Source of the DNA: CAWDVB01 sp963824105
GTDB lineage: Bacteria; Actinomycetota; Actinomycetes; Propionibacteriales; Nocardioidaceae
Length of the DNA stretch: 64,000 nt
Reading direction: 5' to 3'
Assembly (NCBI GenBank): GCA_963824105.1
Contig: CAWGNN010000011.1
Location: 186,001-250,000, forward strand
In this document: piece after piece, positions 23,056-31,550 of the stretch
Numbering within the stretch: position 1 is the first letter of the stretch
Layout of the letters: each line of letters starts with the position of its first letter
The notes under the pieces: model-generated
What the model was told of the DNA's origin: nothing
What the model saw: the letters and a program-made list of their open reading frames with translations, nothing else
Databases searched by the model: none
Translations under genes and position numbers: made by a program

Positions 23056-24402
23056 ATGAGCAAGCCGACCCCGCTCAGCGGGTTTCCCGAGCTGCTTCCG
23101 GCCCAGCGTTTCGTCGAGACGGAGGTGCTTGCCACGTTGGCACGGGTCTTCGAGCTGCACGGCTTCGCGTCGGTCGAGACCCGGGCCGTCGAGCCGCTCG
23201 ACCAGCTGCTCCGCAAGGGCGAGACGTCCAAGGAGGTCTACGTCCTGCGCCGACTGCAGGCCGACGCGGAGGACGCCGACGCCGGCTTGGGGCTCCACTT
23301 CGACCTGACCGTGCCGTTCGCCCGCTACGTCTTGGAGCACGCCGGGAAGCTGGAGTTCCCGTTCCGCCGCTACCAGATTCAGAAGGCATGGCGCGGGGAG
23401 CGCCCCCAGGAGGGGAGGTTCCGCGAGTTCACCCAGGCCGACATCGACGTGGTGGGCAAGGACGAGCTGTCCTTCCACCACGACGTCGAGGTGGCCCGCG
23501 TGATGATCGACGCGATGTCCAGCCTCCACTTCCTGCCGCAGTTCCGGCTGCAGGTGAACAACCGCAAGCTGATCCAGGGCTTCTACCAGGGCATCGGGCT
23601 CACCGACATCGACGATGCGATGCGCATCATCGACAAGCTGGACAAGCTGCCCTCCCAGGAGGTGGCCCGTCTGCTGGTGGAACAGGCCGGCGCCACTGAG
23701 GAGCAGGCGCAAGCGTGCCTGCGTCTGGCCGAGATCTCCACCGAGGACACCTCGTTCGTGGAGCAGGTCCGGGCGCTCGGCGTCGACAGCCCACTCTTGG
23801 AGGAGGGCCTCACCGAGCTGGCCGGAGTGATCGAGGGCTGCGCTCCGCTCACGGGGGACCGCGTCCGGGTCAGCGCCGACCTGCGCATCGCGCGCGGCCT
23901 GGACTACTACACCGGCACGGTGTTCGAAACCCGGCTCTCCGGGTTCGAGTCCCTCGGATCAATCTGCTCGGGCGGGCGGTACGACGCCCTCGCCTCCGAT
24001 GGTCGCGCCACGTATCCGGGCGTCGGCATCTCCCTCGGCGTCAGCCGGCTCCTGATCCCGCTGCTGCAGCGAGGGATGCTCGACGCGACCCGCCCGGTGC
24101 CTAGCGCTGTGCTGGTCGCGCTGAACAACGAGGAGTCTCGTACACATACCGATGCGCTCGCCCAGCGGCTGCGGGCACGCGGTGTTGCGGCTGAGGTCGC
24201 TGCCGCCCCGCAGAAGTTCGGCAAGCAGATCCGCTACGCCGAGCGCCGGGGCATTCCCTTCGTCTGGTTCACCAACGACGAGGGCCACCAGGTCAAGGAC
24301 ATCCGCACCGGCGATCAGGTGACCGCGGACCCCGATGCCTGGCTCCCGCCCGAGGCCGATGCGCGACCCCGTGTCGTCTCCTCCGCGCCAGAACCCAAGT
24401 GA
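23056..24402 (+). CDS. hisS: Histidine--tRNA ligase
   Basis: 448 aa class II synthetase. Motif 2 is visible in FRRYQIQKAWRGERPQEGRFREFTQADID, and the HisRS-specific GLDYYTGTVFE and ICSGGRYDAL follow. Motif 3 lies near GVGISLGVSRLL. The C-terminal anticodon-binding domain is complete (LRARGVAAEV ... QIRYAERRGIPFVWF). ATG 23056 follows GAAGGGGG; it is likely cotranscribed with the upstream hydrolase. Confidence 0.95.
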   Translation: MSKPTPLSGFPELLPAQRFVETEVLATLARVFELHGFASVETRAVEPLDQLLRKGETSKEVYVLRRLQADAEDADAGLGLHFDLTVPFARYVLEHAGKLEFPFRRYQIQKAWRGERPQEGRFREFTQADIDVVGKDELSFHHDVEVARVMIDAMSSLHFLPQFRLQVNNRKLIQGFYQGIGLTDIDDAMRIIDKLDKLPSQEVARLLVEQAGATEEQAQACLRLAEISTEDTSFVEQVRALGVDSPLLEEGLTELAGVIEGCAPLTGDRVRVSADLRIARGLDYYTGTVFETRLSGFESLGSICSGGRYDALASDGRATYPGVGISLGVSRLLIPLLQRGMLDATRPVPSAVLVALNNEESRTHTDALAQRLRARGVAAEVAAAPQKFGKQIRYAERRGIPFVWFTNDEGHQVKDIRTGDQVTADPDAWLPPEADARPRVVSSAPEPK

Positions 24403-24478
24403 CCAACCGGGCCGCTCGGCGGTTGAATGGCCCCGACAGTCCTCGCCATCAGATTTCCGCAGCTCGAGAGGAAGCCCC

Positions 24479-26260
24479 GTGATTCGCACCCATGACGCCG
24501 GCGCCCTGCGCGCCGACCACGTCGGCCAGACCGTGACCCTTGCCGGGTGGGTATCCCGGCGCCGGGATCACGGGGGTGTGGCCTTCCTCGATCTGCGGGA
24601 GGCGAGCGGAGTGGTCCAGGTCGTGGTCCGCGACGAGGAGGTGGCGCACGCCCTGCGCTCTGAGTTCTGCATACGGGTGGTCGGTGAGGTGTCCGCGCGC
24701 CCGGAGGGCAACCAGAACCCCAACCTCCCGACCGGCGACATCGAGGTGATCGCCACCGACCTGGAGGTGCTGAACCCCTCGGCGCCGCTTCCGTTCCCGA
24801 TCGACGAGCATGTCGAGGTTGGCGAGGAGGTGCGCCTGCACCACCGCTACCTCGACCTGCGCCGCGAGGGGCCGGCGGCGGCGATCCGGCTGCGCAGCGA
24901 CGTGAACCGCGCCGCCCGCGAAGCTCTGCACCGACACGACTTCGTCGAGATCGAGACGCCGACGCTGACCCGCTCGACCCCGGAGGGCGCGCGTGACTTC
25001 CTCGTGCCGGCGCGTCTGCAGCCGGGGAGCTGGTATGCGCTGCCGCAGAGCCCGCAGTTGTTCAAGCAGCTGCTGATGGTCGGCGGGATGGAGCGGTACT
25101 TCCAGATCGCCCGCTGCTACCGCGACGAGGACTTCCGCGCCGACCGGCAGCCGGAGTTCACCCAGCTCGACATCGAGATGAGCTTCGTGGACCAGGACGA
25201 CGTCATCGCCCTCTCCGAGGAGGTCATCCGCGACGTCTGGGCGTTGGTCGGAGTAGACGTGCCCACTCCGTTGCCGCGGATGACCTACGCCGAGGCGATG
25301 GCGCGCTACGGGAGCGACAAGCCGGACTTGCGCCTGTCCCTGGAGCTCGTCGAGTGCACCGAGTTCTTCGCCGACACCACGTTCCGGGTCTTCCGGGCCC
25401 CCTACGTAGGCGCGGTCGTGATGCCGGGCGGTGCCGGTCAGCCACGCAAGCAGCTCGACGCCTGGCAGGACTGGGCCAAGCAGCGCGGGGCCAAGGGGCT
25501 CGCCTACATCCTCGTCGGCGAGGACGGGGAGCTCGGTGGACCGGTGGCCAAGAACCTCACCGACGCGGAGCGGGCCGGAATAGCCGACCACGTCGGGGCC
25601 AACCCCGGTGACTGCATCTTCTTCGCGGCCGGGCCGGTGAAGAGCTCACGCTCCCTCCTCGGCGCCGCCCGTTTGGAGATCGGTCGACGGCTCGGTCTCA
25701 TCGACGAGTCGGCTTGGAGCTTCCTCTGGGTCGTCGATGCACCGCTGTTCGAGTCGACAGCGGACGCCACCGCCTCCGGTGACGTCGCCCTGGGCTACAG
25801 CGCGTGGACAGCTGTCCACCATGCCTTCACCTCGCCCCGCCCCGAGTGCATGGACACCTTCGACACCGACCCGGGATCCGCGCTGGCGTACGCCTACGAC
25901 ATCGTCTGCAACGGCAATGAGATCGGTGGCGGGTCGATCCGTATCCACCGGGAGGACGTCCAGAAGCGAGTCTTCTCGGTGATGGGAATCGGCGAGGCTG
26001 AGGCCCAGGAGAAGTTCGGCTTCCTGCTCGACGCGTTCAAGTTCGGCGCGCCGCCGCACGGCGGGATCGCCTTCGGCTGGGATCGGGTCTGCGCATTGCT
26101 GGCGGGGACAGAGTCGATCCGAGACGTCATCGCCTTCCCGAAGACAGGTGCCGGTTTCGACCCGCTGACCTCCGCCCCGGCGCCGATCACCCCCGAGCAG
26201 CGGCGTGAGGCCGGTGTCGACGTCCCGGTCCCGCCGGCGACGGTCTCCGCCGAAGTCTGA
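24479..26260 (+). CDS. aspS: Aspartate--tRNA ligase
   Basis: 593 aa, the bacterial type. The N-terminal OB anticodon domain (VTLAGWVSRRRDHGGVAFLDLRE) leads to class II motif 2 (QIARCYRDEDFRADRQPEFTQLDIEMSF) and the bacterial GAD insertion (about 290-420). Motif 3 is APPHGGIAFGWDRVCALL. GTG 24479 was chosen because GAGAGGAAG precedes it. Whether it also charges tRNA-Asn cannot be told by eye. The palindrome at 26301-26322 follows after 40 bases. Confidence 0.95.
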   Translation: MIRTHDAGALRADHVGQTVTLAGWVSRRRDHGGVAFLDLREASGVVQVVVRDEEVAHALRSEFCIRVVGEVSARPEGNQNPNLPTGDIEVIATDLEVLNPSAPLPFPIDEHVEVGEEVRLHHRYLDLRREGPAAAIRLRSDVNRAAREALHRHDFVEIETPTLTRSTPEGARDFLVPARLQPGSWYALPQSPQLFKQLLMVGGMERYFQIARCYRDEDFRADRQPEFTQLDIEMSFVDQDDVIALSEEVIRDVWALVGVDVPTPLPRMTYAEAMARYGSDKPDLRLSLELVECTEFFADTTFRVFRAPYVGAVVMPGGAGQPRKQLDAWQDWAKQRGAKGLAYILVGEDGELGGPVAKNLTDAERAGIADHVGANPGDCIFFAAGPVKSSRSLLGAARLEIGRRLGLIDESAWSFLWVVDAPLFESTADATASGDVALGYSAWTAVHHAFTSPRPECMDTFDTDPGSALAYAYDIVCNGNEIGGGSIRIHREDVQKRVFSVMGIGEAEAQEKFGFLLDAFKFGAPPHGGIAFGWDRVCALLAGTESIRDVIAFPKTGAGFDPLTSAPAPITPEQRREAGVDVPVPPATVSAEV

Positions 26261-26300
26261 GTTATGGAGAAGAAAGTCAGCGACTAGCCCGCTGAAGCCA

Positions 26301-26322
26301 AACAACTTGTTCTCAAGTTGTT
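26301..26322. promoter_or_regulatory. Perfect AT-rich palindrome upstream of the dipeptide transporter operon
   Basis: AACAACTTG (26301-26309) and CAAGTTGTT (26314-26322) are exact inverted copies around TTCT. In DNA this rich in GC, such an A/T-rich 9-bp dyad stands out. It could be an operator for the transporter operon, lying about 36 bases before the -10 candidate, or a factor-independent stop for aspS; no T-run follows the right arm, which favours a protein-binding site. Confidence 0.5.
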
Positions 26323-26357
26323 ACCGTTCCGTGGCGCTCGTTCTCACCAGTCTTGAC

Positions 26358-26363
26358 TAGGTT
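26358..26363 (+). promoter_or_regulatory. -10 box TAGGTT of the dipeptide transporter operon
   Basis: TAGGTT stands 39 bases before ATG 26403; a second candidate is TAGGGC at 26372. The adjoining TTGACT (26353-26358) resembles a -35 box but is too close to either. The promoter call is tentative. Confidence 0.35.
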
Positions 26364-26402
26364 GAGGCGGGTAGGGCCATCCGATCCGGTCTGAGAGGTG
26401 TC

Positions 26403-27410
26403 ATGACTACGTCCCAAGTGGGCGACGCTCAGGACTTTGATCCTGTCCCCACCGATGGTGGCGACGAGGCGACCCACGAGGTCGCGGGTCGGTCTCCCAC
26501 CCAGTTGGCGTTTGAGCGGTTCCGCAAGGACAGGGCAAGCATGGTCGCCTTCGGGGTTGTTGCGTTCTACGTCCTGGCTGCGATCTCGGCTCCGATCCTC
26601 ACTCACTTCGGCGTACTGAACCCCCTCGCCTTCCATCAGGAGCTCCTGGACGCGAACACCCTGCCCATCGGTCGCTGGGGTGGCATCACGTGGCAGCACC
26701 CGCTGGGGATCGAGCCAGGGACCGGTCGTGACCTGCTGTCGCGGATCTGGCTGGGGATCTCGTTCTCGATGCTGGTCGCTTTGTCGTCTTCCCTGATCAC
26801 CATGTTCATCGGCGTGATCCTGGGGATCGTGGCGGGCTTCAGCCGTGGTTGGGTGGACGCCATCATCGGCCGCCTCATCGATCTGACACTGACCTTCCCG
26901 CAGCTGCTGCTGATCCTGGCCCTTTCCAGCATCGGCCTCGAGTTCGTCAACCAGGTGATGCACGTCCCTGCGGGGACGCCCACCCAAGCCGTCTACATCA
27001 TCTCGATCCTCGGCCTCTTCGCATGGACCGGTCTTGCCCGACTCGTACGCGGGCAGGTGTTCTCGCTTCGTGAGCGCGAGTTCATCGACGCCGCCCGCGT
27101 GATCGGCGCCGGGCCCTTCCGCATGTACTTCAAGGAGATCCTGCCCAACCTCTGGGCGCCGATCATCGTGACCTTCACGCTGTACTTCCCGGTCTTCGTC
27201 TCTGCCGAAGCCGCCCTCTCCTACCTGGGCATCAGCATCCATCCTCCGACGCCGACGCTCGGCAACATCCTCACCGACTCCCTCAACTACGCGGTGCCCG
27301 ACTTCGTCTACTTCTTCAGCCCAGCTTTCGCCATCGCCCTGATCGTGGTGTGTTTCAACCTCCTCGGTGATGGCGCTCGTGACGCGCTCGACCCGAAGGG
27401 CCGCCGATGA
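26403..27410 (+). CDS. dppC: Dipeptide/oligopeptide ABC transporter permease, DppC type
   Basis: 335 aa. A 40-residue polar N-terminus, then FERFRKDRASMVAFGVVAFYVLAAISAPI, the OppC/DppC N-terminal helix. The inner-membrane permease domain (about 115-330) has the EAA loop near DAARVIGAGPFRMYFKEILPNLWAPII, which contacts the ATPases. It leads the operon dppC-A-B-D-F; usual orders put the binding protein first. ATG 26403 follows GAGAGGTG. The binding-protein gene starts 97 bases after the stop. Confidence 0.9.
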   Translation: MTTSQVGDAQDFDPVPTDGGDEATHEVAGRSPTQLAFERFRKDRASMVAFGVVAFYVLAAISAPILTHFGVLNPLAFHQELLDANTLPIGRWGGITWQHPLGIEPGTGRDLLSRIWLGISFSMLVALSSSLITMFIGVILGIVAGFSRGWVDAIIGRLIDLTLTFPQLLLILALSSIGLEFVNQVMHVPAGTPTQAVYIISILGLFAWTGLARLVRGQVFSLREREFIDAARVIGAGPFRMYFKEILPNLWAPIIVTFTLYFPVFVSAEAALSYLGISIHPPTPTLGNILTDSLNYAVPDFVYFFSPAFAIALIVVCFNLLGDGARDALDPKGRR

Positions 27411-27507
27411 AGGCCCCGGTACGGGCGCACCAACCCCCAGTTTTCGGCGATACGGAGTCGCCGGAAGTGCCGCCTTGCGTGGCGAGCAGAAGAAACAAGG
27501 AGAATTG

Positions 27508-29310
27508 ATGGCCAACCTCAACAAGTGGGTCCGATCAGTTGCTCTCGTGGGTGCAGCCTCCCTTGCTCTCGCCGCTTGCGGCGGGAACTCGGGAACCAGT
27601 AGTACTAGCAGCAGCGCGTCCAGCCCGGCCGCGTCCTCCAGCAGTGCCGCGCCTTCGGCGGGCCAGGCTGGCGGAACGCTGTACTACTTGCAGAACTACC
27701 CGTTTGAGAGCACCGACCCGACCCGTATCTACTACGGTCTCGAGCTGGCGAACTTCCGCCGGCTGTTCTACCGGACTCTGGTGTCCTTCCCCGACTCAGC
27801 CGACCCGGCGGTCGCGACGAAGGCTGTGCCCGACCTGGCTACTGACACCGGGACAACTCCCGATGGCGGTAAGACCTGGTCGTTCACGCTCAAGGACGGC
27901 ATCATGTGGCAGGACGGCACGCCGATCACCTGTCAGGACTTCAAGTACGGTGCGTCGCGTGTCTTCGCGACCGATGTCCTCACCGGTGGCCCGAACTACC
28001 TGCTGAGCTACCTCGACATCCCCACGGACAAGAAGACCGGACTTCCGGTCTACGACGGTCCGTACAAGGGCGACGGCCAGAAGTACTACGACAAGGCCGT
28101 GACCTGCGACGGGAACACGATCACGTACCGCTTCAACAAGCCGTGGCCGGACTTCCCGCTGGCGGTGGCGATGCTGATGACGACCGACCCGTACAAGCAG
28201 ACGTTCGACAAGGGTCCGAAGTCGCAGTGGCTGGTCCTGTCCAACGGCCCGTACGAGATCCAGGGCTCCAACACGTGGGACAAGAACACGGGCGCGACAC
28301 TGGTTCGCAACCCGAACTTCGACGCCTCCACGATGGACCCGAGCCTGGGCTCGGCGCTGCCTGATCAGATCGACTACCAGATCAACAACTCGCCCGATGC
28401 AAGCAACACGATCACCGACCGGTTGATCGCGGATGCGGGCAAGGACGCTTGTGCGATCACCAACGCCAACATCCCGCCTGCGTACTTCACGCAGGTCCAG
28501 GACCCGCCGATCTCCGACCGTACGGTCAACGTCGTGTCGCCGTACACGTTCTACTTGGTGCCCAACTTCGACAGGATGACGAACCCGTTGGTCCGTCAGG
28601 CCCTTGCCGAGGCAACCAACAAGGACGCCTACATCAAGGCGATCGGTGGAGCGAAGTCGGCAAGCCCGGCTGACTCGATCATCAACCCAGGGGTGGCCGG
28701 CTACCAGCCGAACCCGGCGTTCGCCGACATCCCGACGGCTGGTGACACTCAGAAGGCTCACGACCTCCTGGTGCAGGCAGGCGTGAAGATGCCTTACCCG
28801 ATCACGTACACCTATCACGCCGGTACCACTGCCGATAAGGCAGCGGCCGCGCTGAAGGAGACGTGGGACGCGGCAGGCTTCAACGTGACGCTTGATGGTC
28901 TGACTGACACGTACTACGACGTGATCAGCAAGCCCAACAAGAAGAGCGATGTCATGCTCGCCGGTTGGGGCGCTGACTGGCCCTCGGCCATGACGGTCCT
29001 GCCTCCGCTGTTCGACAGCCGTCCGAACATCACGCAGAACTCGTACGGTCAGGACTACGGCGGCTACAAGAGCCCAGCGTTCAACGCTCTTGTGGACCAG
29101 GCTGGGTCTGCCTCGTCGATTGACCAGATGAACCAGACTCTGCAGCAAGCAGACGCGTTGCTGGGCAAGGATGTCGCGTACATCCCTGTCTACAACTTGA
29201 ACTTCTATTTCATCTGGGGTTCTGCAATCACTGGCTTCACCCCGACGGCGTCTTCGTCGAACAACCCGGACCTCGGGCTGATCGGTGTCGACCCCTCGAA
29301 GTGCAGCTGA
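27508..29310 (+). CDS. dppA: Dipeptide/oligopeptide-binding lipoprotein (SBP family 5)
   Basis: 600 aa. A lipoprotein signal peptide ends in the lipobox LALAACGG (Cys near residue 23), followed by a Ser/Ala-rich tether and the family 5 extracellular solute-binding fold (GGTLYYLQNYPFESTDP; WSFTLKDGIMWQDGTPITCQDFKYGASRVF; AGWGADWPSAMTVLPPLFD). It captures peptides outside the membrane. ATG 27508 has AAGGAG at the proper distance; the open frame before it is the end of dppC and spacer. Codon endings in A or T look more common than in neighbouring genes. A 16-bp hairpin follows the stop. Confidence 0.92.
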   Translation: MANLNKWVRSVALVGAASLALAACGGNSGTSSTSSSASSPAASSSSAAPSAGQAGGTLYYLQNYPFESTDPTRIYYGLELANFRRLFYRTLVSFPDSADPAVATKAVPDLATDTGTTPDGGKTWSFTLKDGIMWQDGTPITCQDFKYGASRVFATDVLTGGPNYLLSYLDIPTDKKTGLPVYDGPYKGDGQKYYDKAVTCDGNTITYRFNKPWPDFPLAVAMLMTTDPYKQTFDKGPKSQWLVLSNGPYEIQGSNTWDKNTGATLVRNPNFDASTMDPSLGSALPDQIDYQINNSPDASNTITDRLIADAGKDACAITNANIPPAYFTQVQDPPISDRTVNVVSPYTFYLVPNFDRMTNPLVRQALAEATNKDAYIKAIGGAKSASPADSIINPGVAGYQPNPAFADIPTAGDTQKAHDLLVQAGVKMPYPITYTYHAGTTADKAAAALKETWDAAGFNVTLDGLTDTYYDVISKPNKKSDVMLAGWGADWPSAMTVLPPLFDSRPNITQNSYGQDYGGYKSPAFNALVDQAGSASSIDQMNQTLQQADALLGKDVAYIPVYNLNFYFIWGSAITGFTPTASSSNNPDLGLIGVDPSKCS

Positions 29311-29321
29311 TCTAACAACCC

Positions 29322-29357
29322 GGTGTGGGGTGGGCGCTCCGGCGCCCACCCCACACC
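29322..29357 (+). terminator. Very strong 16-bp hairpin between dppA and dppB
   Basis: The arms 29322-29337 and 29342-29357 are perfect complements of 16 bases around the loop TCCG. It begins 12 bases after the dppA stop and no T-run follows, so it may be a partial terminator or a 3' end that protects the dppA mRNA, raising binding protein above the membrane subunits. A separate promoter candidate for dppBDF follows. Confidence 0.7.
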
Positions 29358-29383
29358 TCTGGTCCCGCCACTCGCGGACCCGT

Positions 29384-29389
29384 TAGTCT
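29384..29389 (+). promoter_or_regulatory. Candidate internal promoter (-10 TAGTCT) for dppBDF
   Basis: TAGTCT lies just beyond the dppA hairpin and 54 bases before ATG 29444. It would restart transcription for the second permease and ATPase genes. No clear -35 box is present. Confidence 0.4.
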
Positions 29390-29443
29390 GTGCTCACCAA
29401 CCGGAGTGAGCGCTCCTGTCGATTACGAGGTGGAACTGCCCGC

Positions 29444-30460
29444 ATGGGTGCCTTCTTAGTCCGACGTGTTGCCATCGGCGTCGTCCTCCTGCTGATGAAC
29501 AGCGCCGTCACGTTCTTCCTATTCTTCGCTTCGCCGATCGATCCCGCGCGATACGCCTGCGGCAAGAACTGCTCGGTGGAGCTGCGGAACCAGGCCCGCA
29601 AGGCACTGGGGTACGACAAGGCGTGGTACGTGCAGTGGGGGGACTTCGTCAAGGGAGTCGTTGCCGGCCGGACCTATCCGCTCGACCCGGCGCTGCAGCA
29701 GGCGGCCCCCGACCTCGTGACGAAGTGCGAAGTGCCCTGCCTTGGCTGGTCGATGTACAACGCCAAGACGGTCAACACCGAGCTCAAAGCCGCTTTGCCG
29801 GTGACTGCGTCGTTGGCATTGTTCGCGGTCACCATGTGGGTGCTCGGGGGTGTTCTCTTCGGGGTAATCGCCGCCGTCACCAGAGGCTCGCCGATAGACA
29901 AGGGGCTGGTGGGGACGACGTTGGTGATCTATGCCTTCCCGTCGTTCTTCGTCGCCGCCTTCATCTTGAAATACCTGGCGATCAAGTGGCGACTGTTCCC
30001 CTTCCCGTCGTACACATCGATCTCGGACGGTGGAGTCTTCGCCTGGGCGGACAACATCATCCTCCCGGCGTTCTCGCTGGCGGTGCTCTTCCTGGCCGGC
30101 TATGTCCGGATCACGCGGGCGTTCGTGCTGGAGTCGCTGGAGGAGGACTACATCAGAACGGCCAAGGCCAAGGGGCTCAAGGAGCGCAAGGTGCTCTTCA
30201 AGCACGCCTTGCGGGCCGCCCTCACTCCCCTGGTCACGATGATCGGGCTCGACTTCGCCGGTCTCCTGGGTGGAGCAATCATCACCGAGAGCATCTTCAA
30301 TATGCCCGGCGTTGGTCTGCTCGCCCTCCAAGCGAATAGGTCATACGACCTGCCGACCCTGGTCGGAATCCTGCTGATGGCGGGAGCGTTCGTGGTGATC
30401 GCCAACATCATCGTCGACGTGTTGTACGCCGTCATCGACCCGCGCGTGCGCGTCGGTTAG
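29444..30460 (+). CDS. dppB: Dipeptide/oligopeptide ABC transporter permease, DppB type
   Basis: 338 aa. MGAFLVRRVAIGVVLLLMNSAVTFFLFF is the typical DppB first helix. The EAA loop region ESLEEDYIRTAKAKGLKERKVLFKHALRAAL lies near residue 225, and GGAIITESIFNMPGVG is conserved. An unusual pair of cysteine-containing segments (ACGKNCS; TKCEVPCLG) lies in the external loop after helix 1. ATG 29444 has GAGGTGG upstream. Partner of DppC in the channel; dppD follows 10 bases later. Confidence 0.9.
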   Translation: MGAFLVRRVAIGVVLLLMNSAVTFFLFFASPIDPARYACGKNCSVELRNQARKALGYDKAWYVQWGDFVKGVVAGRTYPLDPALQQAAPDLVTKCEVPCLGWSMYNAKTVNTELKAALPVTASLALFAVTMWVLGGVLFGVIAAVTRGSPIDKGLVGTTLVIYAFPSFFVAAFILKYLAIKWRLFPFPSYTSISDGGVFAWADNIILPAFSLAVLFLAGYVRITRAFVLESLEEDYIRTAKAKGLKERKVLFKHALRAALTPLVTMIGLDFAGLLGGAIITESIFNMPGVGLLALQANRSYDLPTLVGILLMAGAFVVIANIIVDVLYAVIDPRVRVG

Positions 30461-30470
30461 GAAGGGACGC

Positions 30471-31550
30471 ATGTCTGCATTCCTCAGCGTTCGAGACCTC
30501 TACGTTCACTTTCCGACCCAAGACGGCATCGTCAAGGCGACTGACGGGCTCTCCTTTGAGCTCGAGCGTGGCAAGACGCTCGGCATCGTGGGGGAGTCCG
30601 GCTCCGGGAAGTCGGTGTCGAGCTCGGCGATCCTTGGACTGCACCGCGGCACCAACGCGATGGTCTCAGGCGAGATCCTCCTCGACGGGGTCGACCTGGT
30701 CGGTTTGAGCGACAACGAGATGCGGAAGCGACGGGGCCGCGACGTTGCGATGATCTTCCAGGATCCGCTGTCCTCCTTGCACCCGTACTACTCGGTCGGG
30801 AACCAGATCATCGAGGCCTACCGGGTGCACAACAAGGTGAGCAAGAAGGAAGCCCGGGCGAAGGCGATCGACATGCTGGCGCGTGTCGGCATACCGCAGC
30901 CGGACCATCGAGTGGACGACTACCCGCACCAGTTCTCAGGCGGCATGCGCCAGCGCGCGATGATCGCGATGGCCCTGATCAACGACCCGAGCCTGGTGAT
31001 CGCCGACGAGCCCACCACCGCGCTGGACGTGACGGTCCAGGCGCAGATCCTGGACCTCCTGCAGGACCTGCAGCAGGAGTTCAACTCCTCGATCATCATG
31101 ATCACCCACGACCTGGGCGTGGTGGCTGAGATGGCCGATGACGTGCTGGTGATGTACGCCGGCAAGGCGGTCGAGTACGGCGCCGGCAAGGAGATCCTGA
31201 CCTACCCGGGGATGCCCTACACCTGGGGGTTGCTGAGCAGTGTCCCGGACGTGGCCCGCGACGTCGGTGGCAAGCTGGTGCCGATCCCCGGCAACCCTCC
31301 GAGTCTGCTGAACCCGCCACCTGGCTGTGCTTTCAACCCGCGCTGTCGCTTCACCGACCGGGTCGATGGCGACCTGTGCCGTACCCAGCTGCCTGAGCTC
31401 GTGCCGGGCAGTCGGGGGCCGGGACACGTCGTGCGCTGCCATCTCCAGCACCCGGCGGAGATCTTCGAGAGCGAGGTGCTTCCGCACCTCTCGTACAGCG
31501 CGGTGACGACGGCAAGTGCCAAGAGCGATGATGCAGGGGAGGAAGCGTGA
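30471..31550 (+). CDS. dppD: Dipeptide ABC transporter ATP-binding protein DppD
   Basis: 359 aa ATPase. Walker A GESGSGKS (about residues 40-47), ABC signature FSGGMRQR, Walker B LVIADEPTTALDV, H-loop ITHDLG. The C-terminal oligopeptide-type extension has PPGCAFNPRCRF and later cysteines; such Cys clusters occur in this family and have been linked to an iron-sulfur cluster in some members. Together with DppF it drives transport. Its TGA overlaps the dppF GTG. Confidence 0.93.
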   Translation: MSAFLSVRDLYVHFPTQDGIVKATDGLSFELERGKTLGIVGESGSGKSVSSSAILGLHRGTNAMVSGEILLDGVDLVGLSDNEMRKRRGRDVAMIFQDPLSSLHPYYSVGNQIIEAYRVHNKVSKKEARAKAIDMLARVGIPQPDHRVDDYPHQFSGGMRQRAMIAMALINDPSLVIADEPTTALDVTVQAQILDLLQDLQQEFNSSIIMITHDLGVVAEMADDVLVMYAGKAVEYGAGKEILTYPGMPYTWGLLSSVPDVARDVGGKLVPIPGNPPSLLNPPPGCAFNPRCRFTDRVDGDLCRTQLPELVPGSRGPGHVVRCHLQHPAEIFESEVLPHLSYSAVTTASAKSDDAGEEA

